Source: an uncultured Eubacterium sp. (lineage in GTDB: Bacteria > Bacillota > Clostridia > Lachnospirales > Lachnospiraceae). Taken from it: a DNA stretch of 64,000 nucleotides. Positions 17,407 through 26,410 of the stretch are shown here, in pieces. Each line of letters opens with the position of its first letter. Position 1 is the first letter of the stretch. The stretch lies in NCBI GenBank assembly GCA_910589595.1, contig CAJUTM010000004.1, forward strand, positions 62,001 to 126,000, in the 5' to 3' direction. The notes beneath the pieces were generated by a model that was not told the origin of the DNA, made no database searches, and saw nothing but the letters and a program-made list of their open reading frames with translations. Position numbers and translations under genes: made by a program.

Positions 17407-17655
17407 TTAATCCAGCCAGCTTGTACAAAGAACAACGGAAAGTACAATAAATACAGCCGCCAATACTCTTGTCACTTTAATCATCATTCCCTGAGAAGAG
17501 CGTCCTTTGTTCTTTGACCAATAGGTGTCTGCTGCGCCGCCGATAGCACCCAGTCCGGATGTTTTACCTTCCTGCATCAGCACCACAATGATAAGCGCAA
17601 TACACACAACAATATATAAAATCGTTGCAATCAGTTTTAACGTTGACATACCCAT
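17407..17655 (-). CDS. secG: Preprotein translocase subunit SecG
   Basis: Non-essential third subunit of the SecYEG channel, 82 residues. It has two membrane helices (about 5-24 and 58-78) with the conserved intervening stretch VVLMQEGKTSGLGAIGG and YWSKNKGRS. It follows ftsZ by 4 bases, an unusual coupling of division and secretion. In Bacillus secG lies next to rnr and smpB, so the right-hand neighbours are conserved and the ftsZ junction is the new part. Confidence 0.95.
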   Translation of the reverse strand: MGMSTLKLIATILYIVVCIALIIVVLMQEGKTSGLGAIGGAADTYWSKNKGRSSQGMMIKVTRVLAAVFIVLSVVLCTSWLD

Positions 17656-17659
17656 TTCA

Positions 17660-18922
17660 TTAGTCCTCCTGTTTCTTATTCGTTAGGAAAGTAGGAATTT
17701 TAATGTCGTCCATACTTTCTCTGTTATTCGCAGCAGATGTTCTGCTGCTGTTCGGCGTCACATGTGCAATCCCACGGTTTACTACCGGCGGCTCCTCCTG
17801 AAGCGTGCGGGCCGGAGCCGGTTTTGATGTGGAAGCAGGCGCCTTTGACTGACTGTTAAAGCCATCTAAAAAACTCAGCCCGCTCCTCTGCTTTGTGCGG
17901 TTGCCATTGAGGAAACTACCTCTGCCCGCCCCTAACTGGGAGCTGAATGAACTGCCGGCCGGAGCGTCGCTCTCTTTTAAGCCGGTGGCAATAACGGTAA
18001 TCTTAACGGTATCCGTGCAGCTTTCATCATACATGGCACCAAAGATTACATTCGCTTCATCCGATGCCAGTTCGCGCACATATGTAGCAGCTTCGTCCGC
18101 CTCAAACATGCTGACGTCGCCGGAAAAGTTAATAATCACATGTGTTGCACCATCAATGGAAGTTTCCAGCAACGGACTGTTGATGGCCTCTTTGACGGCG
18201 TCAATACATTTCTCATCTCCGTATCCCTCTCCAATACCGATATGAGCGATTCCTTTGTCTTTCATAACCGTGTTGACATCCGCAAAATCAAGATTAATCA
18301 CAGCCGGTGTATTTATCAAATCGGTAATGCCCTGTACACCCTGCTGCAATACTTCGTCCGCTTTGCGGAGCGCTTCCGGCATCGTCGTCCGCCGGTCACA
18401 AATAGCAAGTAATTTATCATTGGGGATAACAATCAACGTATCCACACTCTCTTTTAATTTGTCAATCCCGCTCAGAGCATTGTTCATACGCACTTTACCC
18501 TCAAACTTAAACGGTTTTGTCACAATGCCAACGGTCAGTTTTCCCATATCTTTTGCAATCTGCGCCACCACCGGAGCTGCTCCGGTTCCGGTTCCGCCGC
18601 CCATGCCGCATGTCACGAATACCATATCGGCGTCTTTTACAATCTCAGCCAGTTCTTCGCGGTTTTCTTCCGCCGCTTTTTCTCCAATCTCAGGTTTTGC
18701 TCCGGCGCCCAGACCTTTTGTCAGTTTTTCACCGATTTGCAGGCACTCGGGAGCTTTACATCTTTTCAAAATCTGCTTGTCCGTATTGACACAAGCAAAA
18801 TTAACGCCCTTAATTCCCTCATCTATCATTCGGTTGACAGCATTATTGCCGGCCCCGCCAACACCGATTACCAGTATATTAGCCTGATCGACATCTGCTT
18901 CACTCGTCATAATTTCTAACAC
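17660..18922 (-). CDS. ftsZ: Cell division GTPase FtsZ
   Basis: Tubulin homologue forming the Z ring. The protein is 420 residues from a GTG at 18922, seven bases after GGAGG; a longer reading to 18967 lacks an RBS and runs into the -10 area. Signatures: ILVIGVGGAGNNAVNRMI, the tubulin motif GGGTGTGAAP, the T7 loop NLDFADVNTVM, a C-terminal variable linker rich in S, P and R, and the conserved C-terminal peptide DDIKIPTFL that binds ring partners. No ftsA precedes it, so ring anchoring presumably depends on SepF or similar elsewhere. It has its own promoter and is followed at 4 bases by secG. Confidence 0.98.
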   Translation of the reverse strand: MLEIMTSEADVDQANILVIGVGGAGNNAVNRMIDEGIKGVNFACVNTDKQILKRCKAPECLQIGEKLTKGLGAGAKPEIGEKAAEENREELAEIVKDADMVFVTCGMGGGTGTGAAPVVAQIAKDMGKLTVGIVTKPFKFEGKVRMNNALSGIDKLKESVDTLIVIPNDKLLAICDRRTTMPEALRKADEVLQQGVQGITDLINTPAVINLDFADVNTVMKDKGIAHIGIGEGYGDEKCIDAVKEAINSPLLETSIDGATHVIINFSGDVSMFEADEAATYVRELASDEANVIFGAMYDESCTDTVKITVIATGLKESDAPAGSSFSSQLGAGRGSFLNGNRTKQRSGLSFLDGFNSQSKAPASTSKPAPARTLQEEPPVVNRGIAHVTPNSSRTSAANNRESMDDIKIPTFLTNKKQED

Positions 18923-18975
18923 TACGGTTCCTCCTTCTATCATGAATAGAAACTTATGCACAGTCACATAATTAT

Positions 18976-19004
18976 ATAATACTTTTTTTTGAATAAATAA
19001 TCAA
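18976..19004 (-). promoter_or_regulatory. Promoter of ftsZ-secG
   Basis: TTGATT (18999-19004) and TATTAT (18976-18981), 17-base spacer, on the minus strand in the AT-rich ftsQ-ftsZ gap. A second TATAAT overlaps just downstream. It allows ftsZ expression apart from the mraZ promoter. Confidence 0.65.
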
Positions 19005-19036
19005 GTACTAATTTCGAAAATTGTCTTTCTTCTATT

Positions 19037-19759
19037 TTATTGGGGTCTTTCTAATATGATATCTCCCCCCACCTGATGATTCCTCAAATCAAAAGTGCCC
19101 TCCTGATTTTCTTTCTTTGAATTATTCTCCAAAACACTGGACAATGCCGAAATCTCTTCATCATAGTTATCCTTTTTGCCAAGCAGTACCCGAATTTTGC
19201 CAATCGTCAAAATCGCATTGTCGTTCTCATCGAATTGCACTTTATCCCACTGAATCTTATAGTGCTGAAACAGATTCGCCAGATTCATAATCTGTGTCAG
19301 CAGCTCCTCATCTTCCATCTGTACTTTCTCATATAACGTAAATGTCGTCAGATTTTTCGTCTCAAACAGGGGAATGCCAGCTGCCGGACGCTTCGTACTC
19401 TGTAGTACCATTCCGTCTTTGTCAAAGTAAATGTATTGATTGCTGTAGGCAATGCCCGCCACAATCGTTTTTTCATATAATTTAATATGAATTTCATTCA
19501 TATTCGGATAACTGACCTCATACTCGCGGACAAAGGGCAGATTCGGCGTGAGCGAACACTTATCCAGCAGCCAGAAACTGAGAACATTTCTCTGCAGAAT
19601 ATTACTTTGGAAACGCTCCGCCATATCGGTCTGACTGTAATAAGTATTTCCCTCAATCGTAACCCGCTTCACCCGAAAAAAGAATATGCAAAACAACAAA
19701 ACAAGCAAAACACCGGTTATCACCCATAGTTTTTTATGCCTTTTCCTTGGTTCTTCCAT
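19037..19759 (-). CDS. ftsQ: Cell division protein FtsQ/DivIB
   Basis: Bitopic divisome protein that links FtsL/FtsB-type partners to septal wall synthesis. It is 240 residues with a short basic cytoplasmic tail (RKRHKKLW), one membrane helix (about 11-27), a POTRA domain starting VKRVTIEGNTYYSQTDM, and a beta domain following PFVREYEVSYPNMNEIHIKLYEK. Its ATG lies at the murA stop and shares the AGGATTAG region, so the two are coupled. Confidence 0.93.
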   Translation of the reverse strand: MEEPRKRHKKLWVITGVLLVLLFCIFFFRVKRVTIEGNTYYSQTDMAERFQSNILQRNVLSFWLLDKCSLTPNLPFVREYEVSYPNMNEIHIKLYEKTIVAGIAYSNQYIYFDKDGMVLQSTKRPAAGIPLFETKNLTTFTLYEKVQMEDEELLTQIMNLANLFQHYKIQWDKVQFDENDNAILTIGKIRVLLGKKDNYDEEISALSSVLENNSKKENQEGTFDLRNHQVGGDIILERPQ

Positions 19760-19761
19760 CT

Positions 19762-21015
19762 CTAATCCTCATTTCTTTTCACACAAAATCCGATTTGATT
19801 CATATTTTCAACAATTGCCTCATATCCCCGATAAATGTAGTGCTCCTGATGAACATGACTGACTCCCTCCGCCATTGCCGCCGCAATAAGCAGCGCCGCG
19901 CCGCTTCTCAAATCCGTTGCCGATACGTCGGCGCCATGTAAAAGAGTCACTCCCGTCACCTGCGCGCGATTGCTCACATAATCAATATTCGCCCCCATCT
20001 GCTGCAACTGGCTGACGACACGGAAACGATTCTCGAATACCATCTCTTCTACATTGCTGACCCCGTGTGCTTTTGACAGTACGGCCAGAAGTAACGACTG
20101 CCCATCGGTAGGGTATTCCGGATAAGGCCCCGTGCGGATATAGTGTACCGGACGCACGCCTCCTGTCTGTTTCACAATAATATGCTCGTTCCACACCGAG
20201 CACTGGCAGCCCAATTTATCCAAAATCCATAATTCTTTGTTCAGATACTGGGGAGAAATCTGAAAAGAAACTTCCCCGCCGCATCCGGCAACCATCATGG
20301 CATAAGTTAAAAAAGCGATTCTATCTTCACTGAGTTTCCAAGATACCCCGTTTAACTTAGAAACTCCCTGAACGTGAATACATGTTGTTCCCTCTCCCTC
20401 AATTTTCGCTCCCATACGTCGCAGGAAGCAGACCAGTTCTACGATTTCCGGCTCACGGGCCGCATTATACAGCGTCGTATCTCCCTCTGCCAGAGAAGCC
20501 GCCAGTATTGTATTTTCCGTGGCGCCCACGCTCGGAAACGGCAGCCGGATATCGCAGCCGCGCAGCCTGCCGCCGCAATGGCAGACGAGCCGCTCCTGTT
20601 CTTCCTCAATCGTCACTCCCATAGCCCGAAATGCCTGCAGATGAAAATCAATGGGCCGCTTTCCTATCGAGCACCCTCCGGGGTATGCAATTGTCACCTG
20701 CCCGAAGCGAGCCAGACAGGCTCCCATAAGCAAAACGGAAGCACGGATATCCCGTACTTTGTCCTGACAGATTTCCACTTTTCCCGCTTCCCCCGCATTT
20801 ATACTTAAACGTTGTTCTTCGTATGTGATTACGCCCCCAAGCGCTTCTATCACTTCCCACATAGCCCGCACATCGGATATATCGGGACATCCCTCAATGG
20901 ATGTGCCGTCTTCTGTCAGAAGCGAAGCCGCCATCAGAGGCAGGACAGAATTTTTGGAGCCTTGTATCTTCAGTATGCCGGAAGCACGCCTTCCACCATT
21001 TACTTCAATTGCCAT
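19762..21015 (-). CDS. murA: UDP-N-acetylglucosamine 1-carboxyvinyltransferase
   Basis: First committed step of peptidoglycan synthesis, transferring enolpyruvate from PEP to UDP-GlcNAc. It is 417 residues with LKIQGSKNSVLPLMAA (catalytic Lys-Asn pair near 22), the active-site cysteine in PGGCSIGKRPIDFH (about residue 117, the fosfomycin target), and TGPYPEYPTDGQ near 298. An ATG at 21015 follows a TTG at 21018; the ATG is preferred. Inside the dcw cluster it takes the place between ftsW and ftsQ where murG or murB usually sits. Confidence 0.96.
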   Translation of the reverse strand: MAIEVNGGRRASGILKIQGSKNSVLPLMAASLLTEDGTSIEGCPDISDVRAMWEVIEALGGVITYEEQRLSINAGEAGKVEICQDKVRDIRASVLLMGACLARFGQVTIAYPGGCSIGKRPIDFHLQAFRAMGVTIEEEQERLVCHCGGRLRGCDIRLPFPSVGATENTILAASLAEGDTTLYNAAREPEIVELVCFLRRMGAKIEGEGTTCIHVQGVSKLNGVSWKLSEDRIAFLTYAMMVAGCGGEVSFQISPQYLNKELWILDKLGCQCSVWNEHIIVKQTGGVRPVHYIRTGPYPEYPTDGQSLLLAVLSKAHGVSNVEEMVFENRFRVVSQLQQMGANIDYVSNRAQVTGVTLLHGADVSATDLRSGAALLIAAAMAEGVSHVHQEHYIYRGYEAIVENMNQIGFCVKRNED

Positions 21016-21065
21016 CAAGTCACCAAAAGATATGTTTTCAACCTCATTGTATGCGTTCTGCTGTG

Positions 21066-22202
21066 CTATGTGCTTTTACATTTTGTAGAAATCCCCAGAA
21101 CCAGACCCATTTCCGCCATCAATATCATAATCGAGGTTCCGCCGTAACTGATAAAGGGCAGCGGAATACCTGTAGACGGCATGGAATTGGTAACTACCGC
21201 AATGTTAATGACAACCTGCGCCGCAATATGTATCATAACGCCGGTACATATGAGGCCGGAAAACAAATCCGGCGCCGTCATGGCTGACGAGAGAATGCGC
21301 CACATGAGCAGAACAAACATAATAATGACAATGCCGGCTCCTACCATTCCCAGTTCTTCACATATAATGGAAAATATCATGTCATTGTGCGACTCCGGAA
21401 TAAAGCCTAATTTCTGCATACTGTCTCCCAGACCGGTGCCGAAAATGCCGCCGGAAGCAATGGCATACAATCCCTGCAAAACCTGATACCCTTTCGGATG
21501 TGTCTCCACATTCCTCCAGATATCAATGCGGTCGGAACGGAACGCGTCGCCAAACGTTATGTACAGAACAATGAGCATGACGCCGAGAAGAAAGACGGCG
21601 ACATACCACCACTTTTTCTTCGCCGAGACAAAACACATACAAAACCAGATAATGAATATTACAATCGCCGTACTCAGGTTTTCCAAAGCAACCAGAATAG
21701 CCAGAAAGCCGACTGGCAGTAATACCCGCACAATGCCGATTAGCTTACTCATATCCCGCGGCCGCTTCTGTATGAAGTAAGCGGTAATTAAAATGACGAC
21801 AATTTTCGTAAATTCGGAGGGCTGGAGCGAAATCGGCCCGATATACAGCCAGCGTTTTGCGCCATTTAACTCTTTACCGACAAAAAGCACGGCTATCTGC
21901 ATGGCAACGGCTATCAGATACAACGCCGTTATGAATTTGAGCCGGAACAATGGCAGGCGTTTTAAGTAGACGCGGTAATCGATTTTGGCAACGATAAACA
22001 TCGCACATACGCCGGCCAGAACACCGATTGCCTGTTTTTTCAGGAAAAACGCCGAATCTCCGTGCTTTAATTGGGAAGTATAAGAACTGGCGCTGTAAAT
22101 CATCAGCAATCCGAAGCCAATCAGACACAATGTTATTAACAAGAGACTGTAGTCAAACGAACCCGTCTCTGCTTTCCTGACTTTTCTTCTTCGCTCTTCC
22201 AC
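21066..22202 (-). CDS. ftsW: Septal peptidoglycan polymerase FtsW (SEDS family; SpoVE-like possible)
   Basis: Multi-pass glycosyltransferase polymerising lipid II at the septum with a class B PBP. It is 378 residues with about ten hydrophobic segments. SEDS signatures include LIGFGLLMIYSASSY at helix 1, GAKRWLYIGPISLQPSEF near 112, the NLSTAIVIFII segment, GLGDSMQKLGFIPESHNDMIF near 255, and the closing NSMPSTGIPLPFISYGGTS. The start is a GTG behind AGGGGGG. In sporulating Firmicutes the related SpoVE is nearly identical in type; position in the dcw cluster favours FtsW but cannot exclude a dual role. Confidence 0.92.
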   Translation of the reverse strand: MEERRRKVRKAETGSFDYSLLLITLCLIGFGLLMIYSASSYTSQLKHGDSAFFLKKQAIGVLAGVCAMFIVAKIDYRVYLKRLPLFRLKFITALYLIAVAMQIAVLFVGKELNGAKRWLYIGPISLQPSEFTKIVVILITAYFIQKRPRDMSKLIGIVRVLLPVGFLAILVALENLSTAIVIFIIWFCMCFVSAKKKWWYVAVFLLGVMLIVLYITFGDAFRSDRIDIWRNVETHPKGYQVLQGLYAIASGGIFGTGLGDSMQKLGFIPESHNDMIFSIICEELGMVGAGIVIIMFVLLMWRILSSAMTAPDLFSGLICTGVMIHIAAQVVINIAVVTNSMPSTGIPLPFISYGGTSIMILMAEMGLVLGISTKCKST

Positions 22203-22225
22203 AGAATCCCCCCTGACTGTTACTG

Positions 22226-23554
22226 TTATAGACGATGAACATAATCTTTAAACATATTTCCTCTCTGTTCATAGGAATCGAACATATCCCAACTGGCGCA
22301 CGCCGGTGATAAAAGCACGGCGTCTCCGGCTTCTGCCAATTCAGCAGCACGCGTCACCGCTCCCTGCAGGCTGTCGGTAAATTCATAGGCATGAAACCCC
22401 TGATGGTCGGCCGCGCGGGCAATTTTTTCTGCCGTCTCCCCCAAAAGGATGAGGGATTTTACTTTTCCGTCAAAATGAGCAATCCAGTCGTCAAATTGCG
22501 AATCTTTGTCATAGCCGCCGCCGATGAGTATCGTAGGACATGTCATGGACTGTATTGCCTTAATAGCGGCGTCCGGATTTGTTCCTTTGGAATCGTTGTA
22601 ATAGTCGACACCGGCAACGCTTTTTACAAACTCAAGCCGGTGCTCCACAGCCCGAAAATTCTTTACAACTTCTATAATTAAATCCATCGGCGCCCCGAGT
22701 TTGCGGGTAATCAAAATTGCCGCCATAATATTTTCACAGTTATGGTCTCCCGATATGTTGCTCTCCGACATATTCATTAACACTTCTCCGGTCATGCCGT
22801 CGACAATATCATGGTTTTCATTCTGGTATAAACCGTTTGCAATTTTCTGTCTGCTGCTGAAAAATTCTACCGCACAGGAGAGCTCTGCCGCCCGTTCCCG
22901 CAACACCCCGTCTTCATAGTTAAGTACGCATAAATCATCTTTCGTCTGATTTTCCGCAATCCGGAATTTTGTATCAATATAGCACTCCATCGTCTTGTGA
23001 CGATTTAAATGGTCGGGGGTAATATTTAAAATAGCGCTGACTTTCGGCCGGAACGTTTCGATTGTCTCCAATTGGAAACTGCTGATTTCCGCTACGGTAA
23101 ACGACGCTTCTGCCGTCTGTTCCACCTCTTTTGTGTAAGGACTGCCGATGTTGCCGACAACGAACGTCTGCTCCCGATACGCTTTCATAATTTCTCCCGC
23201 CAAGGTCGTCGTCGTTGTCTTTCCATTCGTACCCGTGATGGCGGCAACCGTGCCTTTTTCATTGAGAAATGCCAATTCAATTTCACCTATTATCGGTATC
23301 TGATGCTGTTTTAGCTTTTCGGCCGGCGGGATATCCAACGGGACTCCCGGACTAAAAACAGCAAGCGATAATGTATCCAGTACATCATCGGGAATATCCC
23401 CCAGATAGACGGGAACCTTGTATTCACTCGTATCCAAATCTTCCCTGCCGTCATACAGACAGACGTGCGCCTGCATCTTCTCCAACAGCTCAAAAGCTGC
23501 CATACCGCTCTTGCCGAGCCCGACTACCATTACCTTTTTATTCTCTACTGTCAT
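22226..23554 (-). CDS. murD: UDP-N-acetylmuramoylalanine--D-glutamate ligase
   Basis: Adds D-Glu to UDP-MurNAc-L-Ala. It is 442 residues with an N-terminal Rossmann segment VMVVGLGKSGMAAFELL, the ATP-binding P-loop AITGTNGKTTTTTL near residue 110, PDHLNRHKTMECY near 180, the Mur ligase centre VEHRLEFVKSVAGVDYYNDSKGTNPDA near 295 onward, and C-terminal LLSPACASWDMFDSYEQRG. It is 23 bases after... ftsW follows it by 23 bases and mraY precedes it by 27, all in one transcript. The other amino-acid-adding ligases (murC, murE, murF) are not in the window. Confidence 0.97.
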   Translation of the reverse strand: MTVENKKVMVVGLGKSGMAAFELLEKMQAHVCLYDGREDLDTSEYKVPVYLGDIPDDVLDTLSLAVFSPGVPLDIPPAEKLKQHQIPIIGEIELAFLNEKGTVAAITGTNGKTTTTTLAGEIMKAYREQTFVVGNIGSPYTKEVEQTAEASFTVAEISSFQLETIETFRPKVSAILNITPDHLNRHKTMECYIDTKFRIAENQTKDDLCVLNYEDGVLRERAAELSCAVEFFSSRQKIANGLYQNENHDIVDGMTGEVLMNMSESNISGDHNCENIMAAILITRKLGAPMDLIIEVVKNFRAVEHRLEFVKSVAGVDYYNDSKGTNPDAAIKAIQSMTCPTILIGGGYDKDSQFDDWIAHFDGKVKSLILLGETAEKIARAADHQGFHAYEFTDSLQGAVTRAAELAEAGDAVLLSPACASWDMFDSYEQRGNMFKDYVHRL

Positions 23555-23581
23555 TTCCTGCCTATCCTTTCCACGGTATTT

Positions 23582-24550
23582 CTATAACGCCATAATTCCA
23601 ACCAGACATAATAGCGCTGTTATAATACTGAATGCCGCTACTACCTGCGTCTCGGAATATCCGCACAATTCAAAATGATGATGTATCGGCGCCATCTTAA
23701 AAATTCTCTTTCCATGTGTAAGTTTGAAGTACCCTACCTGCAGGATTACGGAAATTACTTCTACCAGATATATTAATCCGACAATAACAATAAATAACGG
23801 CATATGAAGAATAAGAGCTATCGCAGCCACAAATCCTCCCAGAGCGAGCGAACCGGTATCCCCCATAAATACTCTGGCCGGATATGTGTTAAAGAGAAGA
23901 AATCCCAATAAACTTCCCACTACCGCTCCGGTAATCGGCGTCATTTCCGGATTCACGGTGAGCGATACAATCGTGAAAAACGTCGCCACGATAACCGTGA
24001 CACCGGACGCCAGACCGTCCAGACCATCCGTAAAATTCACACCATTAACCGTTCCCAGTACGACAATAAAAACAAAAATAACAAAAAGCCACGGCGGCAT
24101 GACAAAGCCAATACCGTCCACGAATGGTATTTTTATGGAAGTGTCTAACCCTGCAACCTGAAAATAGTAATAGATAAATACCCCTGTGACGATAAATTGC
24201 AAAGTCATTTTCTGCGAGGGGGTCAGTCCGAGCGAACGTTTCTTTACGACTTTGATATAGTCATCGAGAAAACCAATCAGACCAAATCCCAATGTCATAA
24301 ACAACACGGGAATAATCTCCTTATACCGCCCCACATAAATAAGGGAAGTAAGTAAAATGCTTGCCAGAATAACCAGACCGCCCATCGTCGGGGTGCCGGT
24401 CTTTTTTAAATGTGATTCCGGGCCGTCTTCCCTCTCCGTCTGTCCAAATTTCAATTTTCGCAAAAAAGGAATCAAAATCGGGCAGAAAATGACGCTAATC
24501 AAAAACGAAATAATGACAGGCATCAACACGCTAATACTCAAATTCTCCAT
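23582..24550 (-). CDS. mraY: Phospho-N-acetylmuramoyl-pentapeptide transferase
   Basis: Forms lipid I by transferring phospho-MurNAc-pentapeptide to undecaprenyl phosphate. It is 322 residues with about ten membrane helices. Cytoplasmic-loop motifs: KKTGTPTMGGLV near 50, FLDDYIKVVKKRSLGLTPSQK near 95 with the catalytic Asp pair, NFTDGLDGLA near 172, MGDTGSLALGG near 228, and the HHHFELCG histidine loop near 290. It sits between the two PBP genes and murD. The RBS AGAGGTG is seen upstream. Confidence 0.97.
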   Translation of the reverse strand: MENLSISVLMPVIISFLISVIFCPILIPFLRKLKFGQTEREDGPESHLKKTGTPTMGGLVILASILLTSLIYVGRYKEIIPVLFMTLGFGLIGFLDDYIKVVKKRSLGLTPSQKMTLQFIVTGVFIYYYFQVAGLDTSIKIPFVDGIGFVMPPWLFVIFVFIVVLGTVNGVNFTDGLDGLASGVTVIVATFFTIVSLTVNPEMTPITGAVVGSLLGFLLFNTYPARVFMGDTGSLALGGFVAAIALILHMPLFIVIVGLIYLVEVISVILQVGYFKLTHGKRIFKMAPIHHHFELCGYSETQVVAAFSIITALLCLVGIMAL

Positions 24551-24633
24551 TCTTTACACCTCTTCTTATCTTATTAAGTACGTTTACGCACGTGTCTATT
24601 TTATACTATTACGAACTCTATCGCAAGTCTTTC

Positions 24634-26394
24634 TTAGTTCCCGCACAAATACGGCAGCAAATTGCTAAACAGCGTTGAGATACCGGGCGCCGCTACCGTT
24701 CCCCCATAATACAGACCCTGTGGTTCATCAATGCGTATCAAAGCTATCACTTGCGGATTATCGACAGGTGCGAAACCGATTGTAGAAGCAATATATTTCC
24801 CGTTTCCGCGGGGAAGTTTCTGACTGGTACCCGTCTTGGCCCCCACGGCATAGCCGGCAACTCCGGCATTTTTTCCGGTGCCCTCGGAAACTACTTTGCC
24901 GAGCGCCTCGCGTATCAAATCCGACGTCTCTTTTGTAACAACCTGTTCCCCCTCTTCATAGGAAAAACGCTTCATCTGCGTGCCGTCGGCGCTCACGGCG
25001 CTCACGGCAAAATGCGGGGTAATGCTCCTGCCGCCGTTAATCATTGTCGAGGCGCACGTCAACAGGCGAATCGGTGAAATCTGAAACGATTGTCCGAATG
25101 ACATCGTCGCTAATTCCACTGCTTTTACATTACTCTGCTTATGAATAATGGTTCCTGCCTCCCCCGGCACGTCAACCCCCGTGCGGTTCATCAATCCGAA
25201 ATTCTTCATCTGCTTATAAAAATCCGCAACGCCGACTCTGGCCCCTACTTCGATAAAGACCGGATTGCAGGAATTCATGATTCCCTCCAGAAATGTCTCG
25301 CTGCCGTGTCCTGTCGTCTTGTGACAGCGAATGCGCCTGTCTTCCACCATCTTATACCCCGGACAGTGAAAGCGGTCTGTCATCTTAACAACACCTTTTT
25401 CCAACGCTGCCGCCGTCGTCAGTATTTTAAAGGTAGACCCCGGCTCATAGGTGTCCGAAACACACGGATTTCTCCACATGGCATTGCGCTTCTCCGTCTT
25501 CTGCTTTGCCGTCAGGCCCGTCATATCCTCCGGCAGCGCATAGGGGTCGTTCAGATTAAATTCCGGCGCGCAGGCCATGGCGTATATCTCCCCGTTTTGC
25601 GGATTCATTACGATAATGTCAACGCTTTTTGCCTGCTTTTTCTTTAACAATGTATTGGCCACCTGATCGGTATATTCCATAATGGTTAAGTCCAGACTCG
25701 TTCGCAGCGTCCAGCCGCCAATCGGCTCGACTCTGGATTCGGCTCCGTTTTCAATCTCAGTTCCGTTCGCGGTTGTCATCGTGAGGATGGAGCCGTCCAG
25801 TCCTTTGAGATATTTTTCATACGTGACCTCAAGCCCGATAATCCCCTGATTATCGCTGCCCGTAAATCCTAATACTTTCGAGGCCAGCGTATCGTACTGA
25901 TATTCTCTTTTATAATCTTCATCTACGGTGACGCCCGCCAATTTATAATTGCGTATGCGGTCCGACGTTTCTTTTTCCACGTTAGATTTGATTTTTTCTC
26001 TCGAAGAAACTTTTTTTACTTTTTTGCGAACCTCTTCCTCTTCTAACTCCAGCTCCCTGCTCAACAGGGAAATCACTTTTTCCGGTTCTTTTATCTGACT
26101 ATGTATGACGGAAATCGTCGATACCGAGCGGTTTCCCGCCAATAAAATGCCGTTGCGGTCCTGAATCTTCCCCCGCTCCGCCTTAATACGCCGCTCTCGC
26201 TCGTGCAATTCTTTCGCCTGTATCCCGTAGTAATCTGCACGGAAAAACATGAGATATCCCAGTCTCACATACATCAGGCTCAATACTAGAAAAAATGCGA
26301 AAAATACCAGCCCCATTGACTGACGCTGGTATGTCCTGTGCCGGTTTAACATCTTACGCCTCACATACCTATCATCCATATAATCTATTGCCAA
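24634..26394 (-). CDS. Class B penicillin-binding protein (second of tandem pair, SpoVD/FtsI type)
   Basis: Septal transpeptidase, 586 residues. It has a short cytoplasmic tail, a membrane helix (about 27-47), a PBP dimerisation domain (ERERRIKAERGKIQDRNG onward), and a transpeptidase domain with the catalytic serine in YEPGSTFKI (about 317), MNSCNPVF (SXN type) near 372, and KTGTSQKLP near 517. There is no C-terminal PASTA domain, unlike Bacillus SpoVD. The frame opens at a TTG (26394) without a good RBS; an ATG at 26379 is an alternative. It is 16 bases after the upstream PBP. Sporulation versus vegetative use cannot be told from sequence. Confidence 0.9.
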   Translation of the reverse strand: MAIDYMDDRYVRRKMLNRHRTYQRQSMGLVFFAFFLVLSLMYVRLGYLMFFRADYYGIQAKELHERERRIKAERGKIQDRNGILLAGNRSVSTISVIHSQIKEPEKVISLLSRELELEEEEVRKKVKKVSSREKIKSNVEKETSDRIRNYKLAGVTVDEDYKREYQYDTLASKVLGFTGSDNQGIIGLEVTYEKYLKGLDGSILTMTTANGTEIENGAESRVEPIGGWTLRTSLDLTIMEYTDQVANTLLKKKQAKSVDIIVMNPQNGEIYAMACAPEFNLNDPYALPEDMTGLTAKQKTEKRNAMWRNPCVSDTYEPGSTFKILTTAAALEKGVVKMTDRFHCPGYKMVEDRRIRCHKTTGHGSETFLEGIMNSCNPVFIEVGARVGVADFYKQMKNFGLMNRTGVDVPGEAGTIIHKQSNVKAVELATMSFGQSFQISPIRLLTCASTMINGGRSITPHFAVSAVSADGTQMKRFSYEEGEQVVTKETSDLIREALGKVVSEGTGKNAGVAGYAVGAKTGTSQKLPRGNGKYIASTIGFAPVDNPQVIALIRIDEPQGLYYGGTVAAPGISTLFSNLLPYLCGN

Positions 26395-26410
26395 TCTCTA
26401 AAAGATATGC

